The notes under the pieces were generated by a model. That model did not search any database and had not been told where the DNA came from. It saw only the letters and a list, made by a program, of their open reading frames with translations. Shown one piece after another: positions 16,886-24,250 of a stretch of 64,000 nt of DNA. The position numbers and the translations under genes were made by a program. Source of the stretch: Candidatus Eremiobacteraceae bacterium. Its GTDB lineage: Bacteria > Vulcanimicrobiota > Vulcanimicrobiia > Eremiobacterales > Eremiobacteraceae. The stretch is from assembly GCA_035710745.1 (NCBI GenBank), contig DASTCX010000003.1:62001-126000 (forward strand), in the 5' to 3' direction. Position 1 is the stretch's first letter. Each line of letters opens with the position of its first letter.

Positions 16886-16915
16886 TTGACACGCATATAC
16901 CCCGCGTGGTATATT
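16886..16915 (+). promoter_or_regulatory. sigma-70-type promoter of the ArsR gene (leaderless mRNA predicted)
   Basis: A perfect -35 TTGACA at 16886-16891 and -10 TATATT at 16910-16915 are separated by 18 bases. Transcription should begin about 6-7 bases after the -10, at or next to the GTG start codon at 16922. That leaves no room for a ribosome-binding site. The spacer holds an ACGCATATACC/GGTATATT-like imperfect dyad that could be an autoregulatory operator. Confidence 0.75.
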
Positions 16916-16921
16916 AAGCGC

Positions 16922-17305
16922 GTGGAATCTGTATTCGAGATCATTGCGGAGCCGAACCGTCGCGCGATCTTGAGCCTCCTCGTATCGTCGCGACGGTCGG
17001 TCGGAGACATCGAGCGTCAGCTTCGCATGACGCAGCCGACAGTCTCGAAGCACCTGCGCGTGCTTCGAGAGGCCGGCTTCGTGGAATCTACCGTGGACGC
17101 ACAGCGCCGTCTCTATCGCCTGAAGCCCAAACCGCTCCAGGAGTTGGACGCCTGGCTGATCCCGTTCCGCCGGTTCTGGTCCGCCCATGTGGATGCTCTC
17201 GAACGCCACCTCGACCGTATGGATCAACCGACACCGACGAAAAGAAAAAAACGCGAGAAGAAGGCGCGGTCCAAGCCGCGACATCAGAAAGGCGAAGCGA
17301 AATGA
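16922..17305 (+). CDS. ArsR-family winged-helix transcriptional regulator
   Basis: This 127-residue regulator starts at GTG 16922 (VESVFEIIAEPNRRAIL). The winged helix-turn-helix is DIERQLRMTQPTVSKHLRVL, with wing DAQRRLYRLKPKPL. No CxC metal-binding motif is present in the helix, so it is of the SRPBCC-associated class, not a metal sensor. The C terminus is very basic (KRKKREKKARSK), a possible non-specific DNA-binding tail. The stop overlaps the VOC gene (ATGA at 17302-17305). An upstream ATG at 16886 falls inside the -35 box and is rejected. Confidence 0.88.
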   Translation: MESVFEIIAEPNRRAILSLLVSSRRSVGDIERQLRMTQPTVSKHLRVLREAGFVESTVDAQRRLYRLKPKPLQELDAWLIPFRRFWSAHVDALERHLDRMDQPTPTKRKKREKKARSKPRHQKGEAK

Positions 17306-17694
17306 AGATCAAGGTGACGAGCGTCTACGTGGACGATCACGACAAGGCCCTGCGCTTCTATACGGAAGTCCTGGGCTTCGCCAAGAAGGCGGACTTCAGC
17401 AATGGACCTTATCGCTGGCTGACCGTCGCCTCGGCGGAAGAGCCGGACGGCACGCAGCTCCAGCTGGCGCTCAACGACGACGCCGCGGCGAAAACGTATC
17501 AGCAGGCGTTGTTCCAACAGGGCAAACCTGCGGCGATGTTCTTCACCGACGACGTCAAGGGCGACTACGAGCGGATCAAGGCCCGCGGCGCCGAGTTCAC
17601 GATGCCGCCGACCGACGTGACCGGGTCGACTATCGCGATGCTGAAAGACACCTGCGGCAACCTCATCCAACTCACGCAGCTAGCCCACTACTAG
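17302..17694 (+). CDS. VOC-superfamily (glyoxalase/bleomycin-resistance-like) protein
   Basis: This 130-residue protein has the paired beta-alpha-beta-beta-beta VOC layout. Motifs are TSVYVDDHDKALRFYTEVLG at the start and IAMLKDTCGNLIQLTQ at the end. Family members include glyoxalases, dioxygenases and antibiotic-binding proteins. The usual metal ligands are only partly evident (the His in DDHDK and a Gln or Glu near the end). It is coupled to the ArsR gene by a four-base overlap. The substrate is unknown. Confidence 0.88.
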   Translation: MKIKVTSVYVDDHDKALRFYTEVLGFAKKADFSNGPYRWLTVASAEEPDGTQLQLALNDDAAAKTYQQALFQQGKPAAMFFTDDVKGDYERIKARGAEFTMPPTDVTGSTIAMLKDTCGNLIQLTQLAHY

Positions 17695-17707
17695 CCCACT
17701 ACTAATG

Positions 17708-17769
17708 TAGTAGGCCGAGCGAAGCTCGGCGAGGTAAAGACCGCGGCGGTCGAGCTAAAGCTCGACCGC
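17708..17769. repeat. one family B and one family A palindromic repeat
   Basis: A family B hairpin lies at 17708-17730 and a family A palindrome at 17746-17769 (arms GCGGTCGAG/CTCGACCGC, core CTAAAG). They are at the convergent junction of the VOC gene and the exported protein gene. Confidence 0.88.
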
Positions 17770-17798
17770 TACAATTCTTCGCCTAGTCGCGCTTCTAA

Positions 17799-18500
17799 TT
17801 AGTTGTCGCAGGAGTGGAGCGGATCGCTCGGGGTCGGGGTCGGCGTCGGCACCGGCACGTTGAACTCGAAGTTGTCGAAATTGCCGTCGCCCTCGGCGCG
17901 GATGTGATGGAGCTGGATCGTCGACTTCTGGATCGTCACGACTTTGTAGCCGTTGACGATGGCGTAGTACTGATCGAGCGCGACGTGGTCGCCCTCATTC
18001 CAGTAGTACCAATCGATATGGTGGATCGTGCCGTCGTGCCGGTCGACGACGACGTCCATCTCTCTGACTTCACCGCGGATCTTCGGGTGCATCGTCAGGT
18101 TATAGGCGTCGTTGTTGGCCGCCGCGGTGATGTTGTAGCAGTGCATCCAGCGGCTCGCGAGACCCACCGCACCTTCGACCTTCGTGATGCCCTTGAGATA
18201 CGCCGGCGTGTGCGGGAAATCGTACGTCGTAAAGCCCGGCTTGCTGAAGAACTGCGATCCGTCGAGGATCGGATGGAGCCACGGGAAGTTGACTTGGCGG
18301 ACGTCGAGGTGCGCGTGCGCCTTGTACGAGTCGAGCCCCGGATTGTCGTTCAGGATCAGATCGATGACGCCTTGCGGTGTCACGGCGGACGGGGACGGCG
18401 CGGGCGTGGTCTGGCCCGCCGCGCCCACCGCCATCGCGGTGGTCAGCACAATCGCGGCGATCGCCGCGGGTAGAATCGTCTTGATCTTGCTGTTGGTCAC
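17799..18500 (-). CDS. exported protein of unknown function (LolA-like?)
   Basis: This is a 233-residue protein if started at GTG 18500, which gives a good signal peptide (VTNSKIKTILPAAIAAIVLT, cleavage near AAGQ). A start at 18545 would put 15 non-signal residues in front. The mature protein is rich in His, Asp and Tyr, with motifs such as HHIDWYYWNEGDHVAL. It ends in a Pro-Thr repeat and a short Cys-containing tail (HSCDN). It resembles the exported proteins at 10865-11698 and 60410-61129 in general layout. It is divergent from the multicopper oxidase cluster, sharing a roughly 190-base intergenic region. The function is unknown. Confidence 0.7.
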   Translation of the reverse strand: MTNSKIKTILPAAIAAIVLTTAMAVGAAGQTTPAPSPSAVTPQGVIDLILNDNPGLDSYKAHAHLDVRQVNFPWLHPILDGSQFFSKPGFTTYDFPHTPAYLKGITKVEGAVGLASRWMHCYNITAAANNDAYNLTMHPKIRGEVREMDVVVDRHDGTIHHIDWYYWNEGDHVALDQYYAIVNGYKVVTIQKSTIQLHHIRAEGDGNFDNFEFNVPVPTPTPTPSDPLHSCDN

Positions 18501-18615
18501 GAATAAATACGCCTCTGGTATAGTGAACGGCCGTATACGTCCCAAAGTTCAGCGATTTTGCCCATTTTAGCCTATTCTCACGCTCCAGAGCATCCCTCGC
18601 ACGCGCCGGGTACGT

Positions 18616-18674
18616 CCCTCTGATAGGGTCATGGCAGAAACTGGTTAGCCGACCATTCTGCCGGCTGCCTTTTT
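18616..18674 (+). promoter_or_regulatory. structured 5' leader upstream of multicopper oxidase operon
   Basis: Two hairpins precede the first oxidase gene. CCCT/AGGG lies at 18616-18628. A longer hairpin at 18633-18662 has arms GGCAGAA and TTCTGCC plus an inner TGGT/ACCA pair. GGCTGCC and a run of five T follow at 18670-18674. The second arm can also pair with the later CTGCC, so two alternative structures are possible, as in an attenuator or riboswitch-like leader. The SD (AGGGG at about 18677-18681) lies just beyond. I do not recognise a known riboswitch class. Confidence 0.4.
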
Positions 18675-18689
18675 CCAGGGGTGGATGCC

Positions 18690-19775
18690 ATGAAGAATGT
18701 CTTGGTCTCGTCACTGTGCACCGCATGTGTCGCAGTGTTCCTCGTCACGCTGGCGCGTCCGGCAGACGCGGCCGTGCGGACGTACTACATCGCCGCCGAC
18801 GAGATGGTCTGGAACTACGCGCCGAGCGGGCGCGATCTCATCGACGGCGGTGCGCTCCAACCGCTCGGCCCGAGCCAGCTCGGGTGGTCGTATCGCAAGG
18901 CGCTCTACCGCGAGTACACCGACGCGACGTTCAAACGCCTCAAATCGCGTCCGGCGAACGAGGCGTACCTCGGTCTGCTCGGGCCCGTCCTTCGAGCCGA
19001 GGTCGGCGACACGATCGTCATCCACTTCAAGAACGACACGCCGCTCGCGCTCTCGATGCACCCACACGGCCTGCTCTATGCGAAGACGTCGGAAGGCGCA
19101 CCGTATCGCGACGGCACCTCGACCAACGGCAAGCTGAGCGGCGCGGTCGCGCCGGGCGCGACGTACACGTATGTATGGAAGGTGCCCGAGCGAGCGGGTC
19201 CGGGTCCGATGGACGGCAGCTCCGTCGTCTGGATGTACCACTCGCACACGAATGAGACGCAAGACGTCGACACGGGGCCGATCGGGCCGATCGTCGTCAC
19301 CGCGAAGGGGATGGCGAGACCTGACGGCTCGCCGAAGGACGTCGGCACCGAGATATTCACGCTCTTCGCCGAGTACGTCGAAACGCAGAGCCGCCTTTTC
19401 GGCGCCACGCTCGCCGATCCGAAGCTCAATCCGCACCACCTCACGATGAAATCGCCGGCGCTTGACGATTCGAACTCGATCGTCAGCATCAACGGCTACG
19501 CGTTCGGCAACATGCCGATGATCGACCTGAAGCGCGGCGAGCATGTCCGCTGGTACGTCCTCGCGACGATGAGCGAGTTCGACTTCCACGCGCCCGACTG
19601 GCACGGCGAGACCGTCATGTCGGACGGCAACCGGACGAACGTCATCCAACTCGGGCCGATGGACATGAAAGCGGTCGACATGTGGCCGGACAACCCCGGC
19701 ACCTGGCTGTTCAACTGCGATATCAACGTGCACCGCATGGGCGGCATGACCGCGCGCTATACGGTGACGCCATGA
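18690..19775 (+). CDS. ceruloplasmin-like two-domain multicopper oxidase, copy 1 (domain-2 trinuclear ligands lost)
   Basis: This 361-residue exported protein (signal cleaved near PADA-AVRT) has two cupredoxin domains. Its mature start RTYYIAADEMVWNYAPSG resembles the first domain of ceruloplasmin. Domain 1 trinuclear ligands are present: H124 and H126 (HPHG), H184 and H186 (YHSH). In domain 2 the type-1 site is complete (H300, C343, H348, M353). The trinuclear-centre histidines are changed, with D303 in HAPDWH and N342/D344 in place of the HCH pair. The copy thus has one half of a trinuclear centre. The ATG at 18690 has a good SD 8 bases upstream. Its stop overlaps copy 2 (ATGA). Confidence 0.88.
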   Translation: MKNVLVSSLCTACVAVFLVTLARPADAAVRTYYIAADEMVWNYAPSGRDLIDGGALQPLGPSQLGWSYRKALYREYTDATFKRLKSRPANEAYLGLLGPVLRAEVGDTIVIHFKNDTPLALSMHPHGLLYAKTSEGAPYRDGTSTNGKLSGAVAPGATYTYVWKVPERAGPGPMDGSSVVWMYHSHTNETQDVDTGPIGPIVVTAKGMARPDGSPKDVGTEIFTLFAEYVETQSRLFGATLADPKLNPHHLTMKSPALDDSNSIVSINGYAFGNMPMIDLKRGEHVRWYVLATMSEFDFHAPDWHGETVMSDGNRTNVIQLGPMDMKAVDMWPDNPGTWLFNCDINVHRMGGMTARYTVTP

Positions 19776-20806
19776 AACGCGCATTGCTCGCGCTCGCTGC
19801 GGTCGCAAGCGTCTGCGCCTTTATGGCTCCCGCCGCCGCTCGCGCCGCCGTGCGCACCCATTACATCGCCTCCGACCCCATCGTGTGGAACTACGCTCCG
19901 TCCGGAAGCGACCTCATCACCGGCAAGCCCCTGTCACTGCTCGATCCACAGCAGCTCGGGTGGACATACCACAAGATCGTCTATCGCGAATACACGGACG
20001 CGACGTTCACGCACCTCGTGCCGCGACCGTCGAGCGATGCGTACCTGGGTCTGATCGGCCCCATCATCCACGCCGAGGTCGGCGACACGGTCGACATCGT
20101 CTTCAAGAACGACTCGCCGGTCCCGACGAACATCGCGCTCGCCGGCGGCGCTTCGTCTCGCGTAGCACCGGTGAAACCGCACGCGACCGCGCGCTACGTC
20201 TGGCGGATCACCGACGCGCTCGGTCCAGGCCCGCACGACGGCAGTTCGGTCGCTTGGCGCTACTATTCGACGGTCGACGAGGCGAACGACGAAAGCGTAG
20301 GTATGTTCGGACCGCTCGTCGTCACGCGGCACGGCTCGGCGCGTCCGGACGGATCGCCGGCGGACGTCGATCGCGAAGCGTTCGCCGCTTTCACGCAGCA
20401 GGAAGAGGGCTTTAGCCGACTGCTCGGCACGAACGTCGCCGATCCTGCGATCAACAAGCGGCATCTCAAAGAAGGTCCGCTGTTCTCCGACTTCACGTTC
20501 GCCAACGACTTCTTCACGATCAACGGCTTCGTCTTCGGCAACATGCCGATGCTGATGCTGCGCGAGGGTGAGCGCACGCGCTGGTATGTCATCGTCACCG
20601 GAAGCAGCTTCGACGCGCACACCCCGCACTGGCACGGTCAGACGGTGCTCGACCGCGGCATGCGCACGGACATCATCGACGCGCAGATCAACGAGATACG
20701 CGTCGTCGACATGGTTCCGGACAATCCGGGCGTTTGGCTGTTCCATTGTCACGTTCGGCTGCATCTGGCGGGCGGGATGGAGGCCCGGTTCGCCGTCGTG
20801 CGCTGA
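19772..20806 (+). CDS. ceruloplasmin-like two-domain multicopper oxidase, copy 2 (domain-1 trinuclear ligands lost)
   Basis: This 344-residue exported paralogue has signal cleavage near AARA-AVRT. The domain-1 His pairs are gone: the HxHG position reads IALAGG and the second HxH reads YYSTVDE. Domain 2 is complete, with H283, H286 and H288 (HTPHWH), H325-C326-H327 (HCH), H331 and M336. It therefore keeps the type-1 copper site and the domain-2 half of the trinuclear centre. That is the exact complement of copy 1, to which it is translationally coupled. Alone it should not reduce oxygen by the usual mechanism. Confidence 0.87.
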   Translation: MKRALLALAAVASVCAFMAPAAARAAVRTHYIASDPIVWNYAPSGSDLITGKPLSLLDPQQLGWTYHKIVYREYTDATFTHLVPRPSSDAYLGLIGPIIHAEVGDTVDIVFKNDSPVPTNIALAGGASSRVAPVKPHATARYVWRITDALGPGPHDGSSVAWRYYSTVDEANDESVGMFGPLVVTRHGSARPDGSPADVDREAFAAFTQQEEGFSRLLGTNVADPAINKRHLKEGPLFSDFTFANDFFTINGFVFGNMPMLMLREGERTRWYVIVTGSSFDAHTPHWHGQTVLDRGMRTDIIDAQINEIRVVDMVPDNPGVWLFHCHVRLHLAGGMEARFAVVR

Positions 20807-20869
20807 CCAAGTCGGAGGTCCGGTTGCTGCAGCCACCGTATTAGAGCCTCAGAACGGAGGCTGCTCGAT

Positions 20870-21943
20870 ATGAGGAGAGTCCTACTCTCGCTTTTCGGCG
20901 TTGCATTGCTTTTCGGGGCGTTCGCGCGCCCCGCGCAGGCGGCGGTCCGCACCTACTACATCGCCGCGGACGAAGTCATCTGGAACTACGCGCCGAGCGG
21001 CATGGACGAGATCACCGGCAAGCCGCTGCCGCCGCTTCAACCTAAGCAACTGGGTTGGATGTTCCGCAAAGCCGTGTACCACCAGTACACCGACGCGACG
21101 TTCAAGCACATGACAGTGCGTCCGGCGGACGAGTCGTACATGGGACTGCTCGGGCCGATCATCCACGCGGAGGTCGGCGATACGATAGTGATCCATTTCA
21201 AGAACCAGACCCGCTTCCCGTTGAGCGTACATGCGCATGGCATGCTCTACGATAAGAGCTCGGAAGGCGCGCTCTACCAAGACGGCATGCCGAAGAGCAC
21301 CAAGCTCGGCGACGGCGTGCCGTCCGGTCAGCAGTTCACCTACTCGTGGAAAGTGCCGGACCGGGCCGGCCCCGGACCGGGCGATCCGAGTTCGGTCATG
21401 TGGATGTTCCACTCGCACGTCGACGAGGTGCACGACGTCAACACGGGCCCGGTCGGCGCTATCGTGATCACGCGCAAGGGGATGGCCAAGCCGGACGGTT
21501 CGCCTAAGGACGTCGACCGTGAGATGTTCGTCGTGTTCGCTGAAGAGGACGAGAGCTCGAGCCTTTTCTTCCCCGCGAACGTCGCTGACCCGACGATCAA
21601 CAAGCGACACGTCAAGGCAGCCGGCCCCTACCTCACCGATGACGAGCTGTTCTCCATCAACGGATTCGTGTACGGCAACATGCCGATACCGACGATGCGT
21701 GTAGGTCAACGCGTCCGCTGGTACGTCATGGCCACTATGAGCGACTTCGATTTCCACACGCCGCACTGGCATGGCAACACGCTGTTGATCGACGGCATGC
21801 GCACCGACATCACGGACATCTCACCGATGGAAATGCGGGTCGGGGACATGGTGCCCGACGCCGCAGGTGTCTGGCTCCTGCACTGTCACGTCAACCTCCA
21901 TCTCGACGCGGGCATGGAGGCCCGATACGAGGTGCTGAAGTGA
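20870..21943 (+). CDS. ceruloplasmin-like two-domain multicopper oxidase, copy 3 (all copper ligands present)
   Basis: This 357-residue exported protein (signal cleaved near PAQA-AVRT) has every expected ligand: H121/H123 (HAHG), H181/H183 (HSH), H296/H299/H301 (HTPHWH), H338-C339-H340 (HCH), H344 and M349. Two-domain oxidases with the type-1 site only in domain 2 assemble as head-to-tail trimers, with trinuclear centres between subunits. This copy could do so alone. Possible substrates include Cu(I), Fe(II), Mn(II) or phenolics, and none can be chosen from sequence. It has its own SD (GGAGG, 11 bases upstream of the ATG) after a 63-base gap. Confidence 0.92.
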   Translation: MRRVLLSLFGVALLFGAFARPAQAAVRTYYIAADEVIWNYAPSGMDEITGKPLPPLQPKQLGWMFRKAVYHQYTDATFKHMTVRPADESYMGLLGPIIHAEVGDTIVIHFKNQTRFPLSVHAHGMLYDKSSEGALYQDGMPKSTKLGDGVPSGQQFTYSWKVPDRAGPGPGDPSSVMWMFHSHVDEVHDVNTGPVGAIVITRKGMAKPDGSPKDVDREMFVVFAEEDESSSLFFPANVADPTINKRHVKAAGPYLTDDELFSINGFVYGNMPIPTMRVGQRVRWYVMATMSDFDFHTPHWHGNTLLIDGMRTDITDISPMEMRVGDMVPDAAGVWLLHCHVNLHLDAGMEARYEVLK

Positions 21944-22983
21944 GGCGCGCCGTGCGTCTGGTCGCAGCCGCAGCGGCGCTTGCGACGGCGCTGCTCGCGA
22001 TCGTCGTGCAACCGGCAGCGGCGCGCGAGCGGACGTACTACGTCGCCGCAGACGACGTCGTTTGGAACCCGATCCCCTCCGGTCGCAACCTTGAAGGGTC
22101 GCGTCCGATCGGCCCGATCCCGCCGTCGACGCTCGGCTGGAAGTTCCACCTGCTCGTGTATCGCCAATACACCGACGACACATTCAAGGTGCTTGCGAAG
22201 CGCCCGGATGACCAGCTCTACCTCGGCATCACCGGTCCGCTCATGCGGGCCGAAGTCGGCGATACAATCGTCGTCGTCTTCAAGAACGACACGCGCTTCC
22301 CGGTGAACATGCGGCCGAACGGTTTGAAGTCGACGGGTGGCCTAGCACTCGTCGCACCTGGCTCACGCAAGACGTATCGCTGGAGCGTGCCGGCAAGTTC
22401 GGGCCCGGGCCCGTCAGACGGCAGCTCGATACTCTGGACCTATCAAGCCGACGGTAAGGACCTCGCGGACTCGGGCCTCTACGGACCGATCATCGTGACG
22501 CGCCATGGAATGGCGCGGCCGGACGGTTCGCCGAATGACGTTGACCGCGAGTTTGTGGTGTGGTTCCACGAGATCGAAGATACGGTCTCGCCGACTTGGA
22601 CCGAGAGCCTCGCTGATCCGGCGACGAATCCGCATCACCTCAAGGCGACGTCGTTTCCGCCGCCGGTGCTGTTCAACAACAACATCTTCGTGAATCTCAA
22701 CGGCTTTGCGTACGGCAACATGCCGATGCTGTTCATGCACCGAGGCGAGCGCGTGCGGTGGTACGTGTTCACGTCGAGCTCGAGCTTCGACTTCCACGCG
22801 CCTTCGTGGGAAGGTCAGACGGTGCTTTATCGCGGCACGCGATTGGACGTCATCCCGCTCAACCTCAACCAACCAGCGGCCGTCGACATGATCCCTGACA
22901 ACCCAGGCGTGTGGCAGATCTATTGCAGCGTGAACATCCACTTGGACGGCGGAATGGAGGCGCGGTTCACGGTCCTTCCCTAG
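21940..22983 (+). CDS. ceruloplasmin-like two-domain oxidase homologue, copy 4 (type-1 copper site only)
   Basis: This 347-residue exported paralogue starts at a GTG overlapping the copy 3 stop. Signal cleavage is near PAAA-RERTYY. Both domain-1 His pairs are lost (RPNG, TYQADG). In domain 2 the trinuclear ligands are replaced (S289 and E291 in HAPSWEG, Y328 and S330 flanking C329). The type-1 set H286, C329, H334 and M339 remains. It should bind one blue copper and transfer electrons but not reduce oxygen. This parallels the internal ceruloplasmin domains that hold type-1 copper without a trinuclear centre. The regulator gene follows after 45 bases. Confidence 0.85.
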   Translation: MRRAVRLVAAAAALATALLAIVVQPAAARERTYYVAADDVVWNPIPSGRNLEGSRPIGPIPPSTLGWKFHLLVYRQYTDDTFKVLAKRPDDQLYLGITGPLMRAEVGDTIVVVFKNDTRFPVNMRPNGLKSTGGLALVAPGSRKTYRWSVPASSGPGPSDGSSILWTYQADGKDLADSGLYGPIIVTRHGMARPDGSPNDVDREFVVWFHEIEDTVSPTWTESLADPATNPHHLKATSFPPPVLFNNNIFVNLNGFAYGNMPMLFMHRGERVRWYVFTSSSSFDFHAPSWEGQTVLYRGTRLDVIPLNLNQPAAVDMIPDNPGVWQIYCSVNIHLDGGMEARFTVLP

Positions 22984-23028
22984 CATCGCGCCGGGGAATC
23001 ACCGTCGGCGTCGCGAACTAGGGCGAAG

Positions 23029-23988
23029 ATGTCGTTCAATCCGTCGACGATCGAACCGACCGAGCGTATCGATCTCAGGCCGCTCCCCACGTGGGAGCGG
23101 CAAGATCGCATGGTCGCGGCGTTCGATCGGCTCAATGCCGGTCAGATGGTCGAGTTCACGAACGATCACGAGCCGAAGGCGTTGCGCGCGGCGCTCGACC
23201 TTGCGCGCGAAGGCGTCGCGCTCTGGGATGTCCGCAACGCGGGCGACGGCCGCTGGGTCATCCGCCTCACGAAGCTTCCGGAAGCGTCGACGCTCGGCGA
23301 TACGCCGCGCATCTCATTCCTGCGTCGCTGCACGATGTTCCGCAACGCCCCGAAAGAGATTTTGCGCGAGATCGACCGCGTGTCGAAAGAACGAACGTAC
23401 CACGACCGCATGGTCATCGTCGCTGAGGGCACGAACTGGCCCGACCTCGGCATCGTCCGCCGAGGCGTCGTCGAGGTGACGCGCGCGACCGATGAAGACC
23501 GCGAGATCGTTCTCTACGACGTCTCGCCATATAGCATGTTCAACGAAGCGGCGGTTTTCGACGAAGGTACCGCGGAGGTGACCGTCATCGCGCGCGGCGA
23601 CGTCGACACGGTCGAAGTGCCGGCGCAATTCGTACGCCAGCTCATCGTGCGGAGTCCTGAAGTCGCAGCCGGCGTCGCACGCTACTTCGCGCAACGGCAG
23701 CGGCGGCTGACGGGTGCGGCGGGCAACCTCGCATTCGGCCGCGTGCTCACTCGGATCGCGCGCGTCTTGCTCGACTACGCGTCGCCCGATAACGGTATGG
23801 CGCGGGGCGTGAGCGGCGTCGAGCGGATCACGCAATCGGATCTCGCGGCGCGCGTCGGCACGGTGCGCGACATGGGCAGCCGCGCGCTCTCCCATCTCGA
23901 GTCACTCGGCGCGATCGAACTGCGGCGCGGGCGCGTCATGCGCCTCGATCGGGCAAAACTCGAAGATGTCGTCCGCACCAACAAATAA
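23029..23988 (+). CDS. Crp/Fnr-family regulator with N-terminal DUF2249 domain
   Basis: This 319-residue fusion starts with a DUF2249 module at about residues 14-82 (WERQDRMVAAFDRLNAGQMV, FTNDHEPKALRAAL). A cyclic-nucleotide-binding-type beta roll follows (about 95-210), then a Crp-type helix-turn-helix (about 245-310, ITQSDLAARVGTVRDMGSRA). DUF2249 proteins are commonly found with nitric-oxide and respiratory heme-copper proteins and are thought to bind heme or metal. No N-terminal Fnr-type cysteine cluster is present. The position 45 bases after the fourth oxidase suggests it senses redox, NO or metal state and controls that operon. That role is inferred. Confidence 0.85.
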   Translation: MSFNPSTIEPTERIDLRPLPTWERQDRMVAAFDRLNAGQMVEFTNDHEPKALRAALDLAREGVALWDVRNAGDGRWVIRLTKLPEASTLGDTPRISFLRRCTMFRNAPKEILREIDRVSKERTYHDRMVIVAEGTNWPDLGIVRRGVVEVTRATDEDREIVLYDVSPYSMFNEAAVFDEGTAEVTVIARGDVDTVEVPAQFVRQLIVRSPEVAAGVARYFAQRQRRLTGAAGNLAFGRVLTRIARVLLDYASPDNGMARGVSGVERITQSDLAARVGTVRDMGSRALSHLESLGAIELRRGRVMRLDRAKLEDVVRTNK

Positions 23989-24009
23989 CTAAACGTCTTA
24001 TAACGGGGA

Positions 24010-24234
24010 GCGGTCGAGATTTATCGGCGCTTCAGGCTTTGTGGTGGCTCGGCGTTTGCCTTCATCTTCCTCATGGGTCCCTTGGTGATCATCACCTCGT
24101 CCACGACCAACAGTGCCGAATGCCTATAACCATTGGCCAAAACCGCAATCTCGCTTGTTTCGGCGTAAAATAGAGCGGGTCGGGGATATTCCCCGAGCCA
24201 CCAGAATTCCCGAACACCCGATTTATCTCGACCG
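24010..24234. repeat. family A palindrome split by a 194-bp insertion
   Basis: The left part GCGGTCGAGATTTATC at 24010-24025 and the right part GATTTATCTCGACCGG at 24220-24234 together form one palindromic repeat. The shared GATTTATC is duplicated as an 8-bp target-site duplication around the insert. The intergenic space of 262 bases from 23989 to 24250 otherwise holds only the insert. Confidence 0.9.
24026..24219. mobile_element. MITE (194 bp) with terminal inverted repeats and 8-bp target duplication
   Basis: The element begins GGCGCTTCAGGC and ends in the imperfect complement. The outer 29 bases of both ends match at about 20 positions, including an unbroken 11-base core TGGTGGCTCGG. GATTTATC is duplicated on both sides (24018-24025 and 24220-24227). 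No transposase is encoded. The minus strand has an open frame across the element without a usable start (includes FWWLGEYPRPAL and VVDEVMITKGPMRKMKAN). It may be an internally deleted transposon. The ends differ from those of the IS1595-type transposon at 26247-29591, so a different transposase must move it. Confidence 0.85.
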
Positions 24235-24250
24235 GAGACGAGCGTTCAAG

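Noticed and set aside
18601-18680. Known riboswitch class (cyclic di-GMP, SAM, cobalamin, moco)
   Set aside because: None of the conserved cores of these classes is present. I keep it only as an unclassified structured leader.
24026-24219. Coding gene inside the MITE
   Set aside because: An open frame crosses it, but it has no ATG/GTG start, covers the inverted ends and depends on flanking sequence. It may be a remnant of a longer gene, so it is not annotated.
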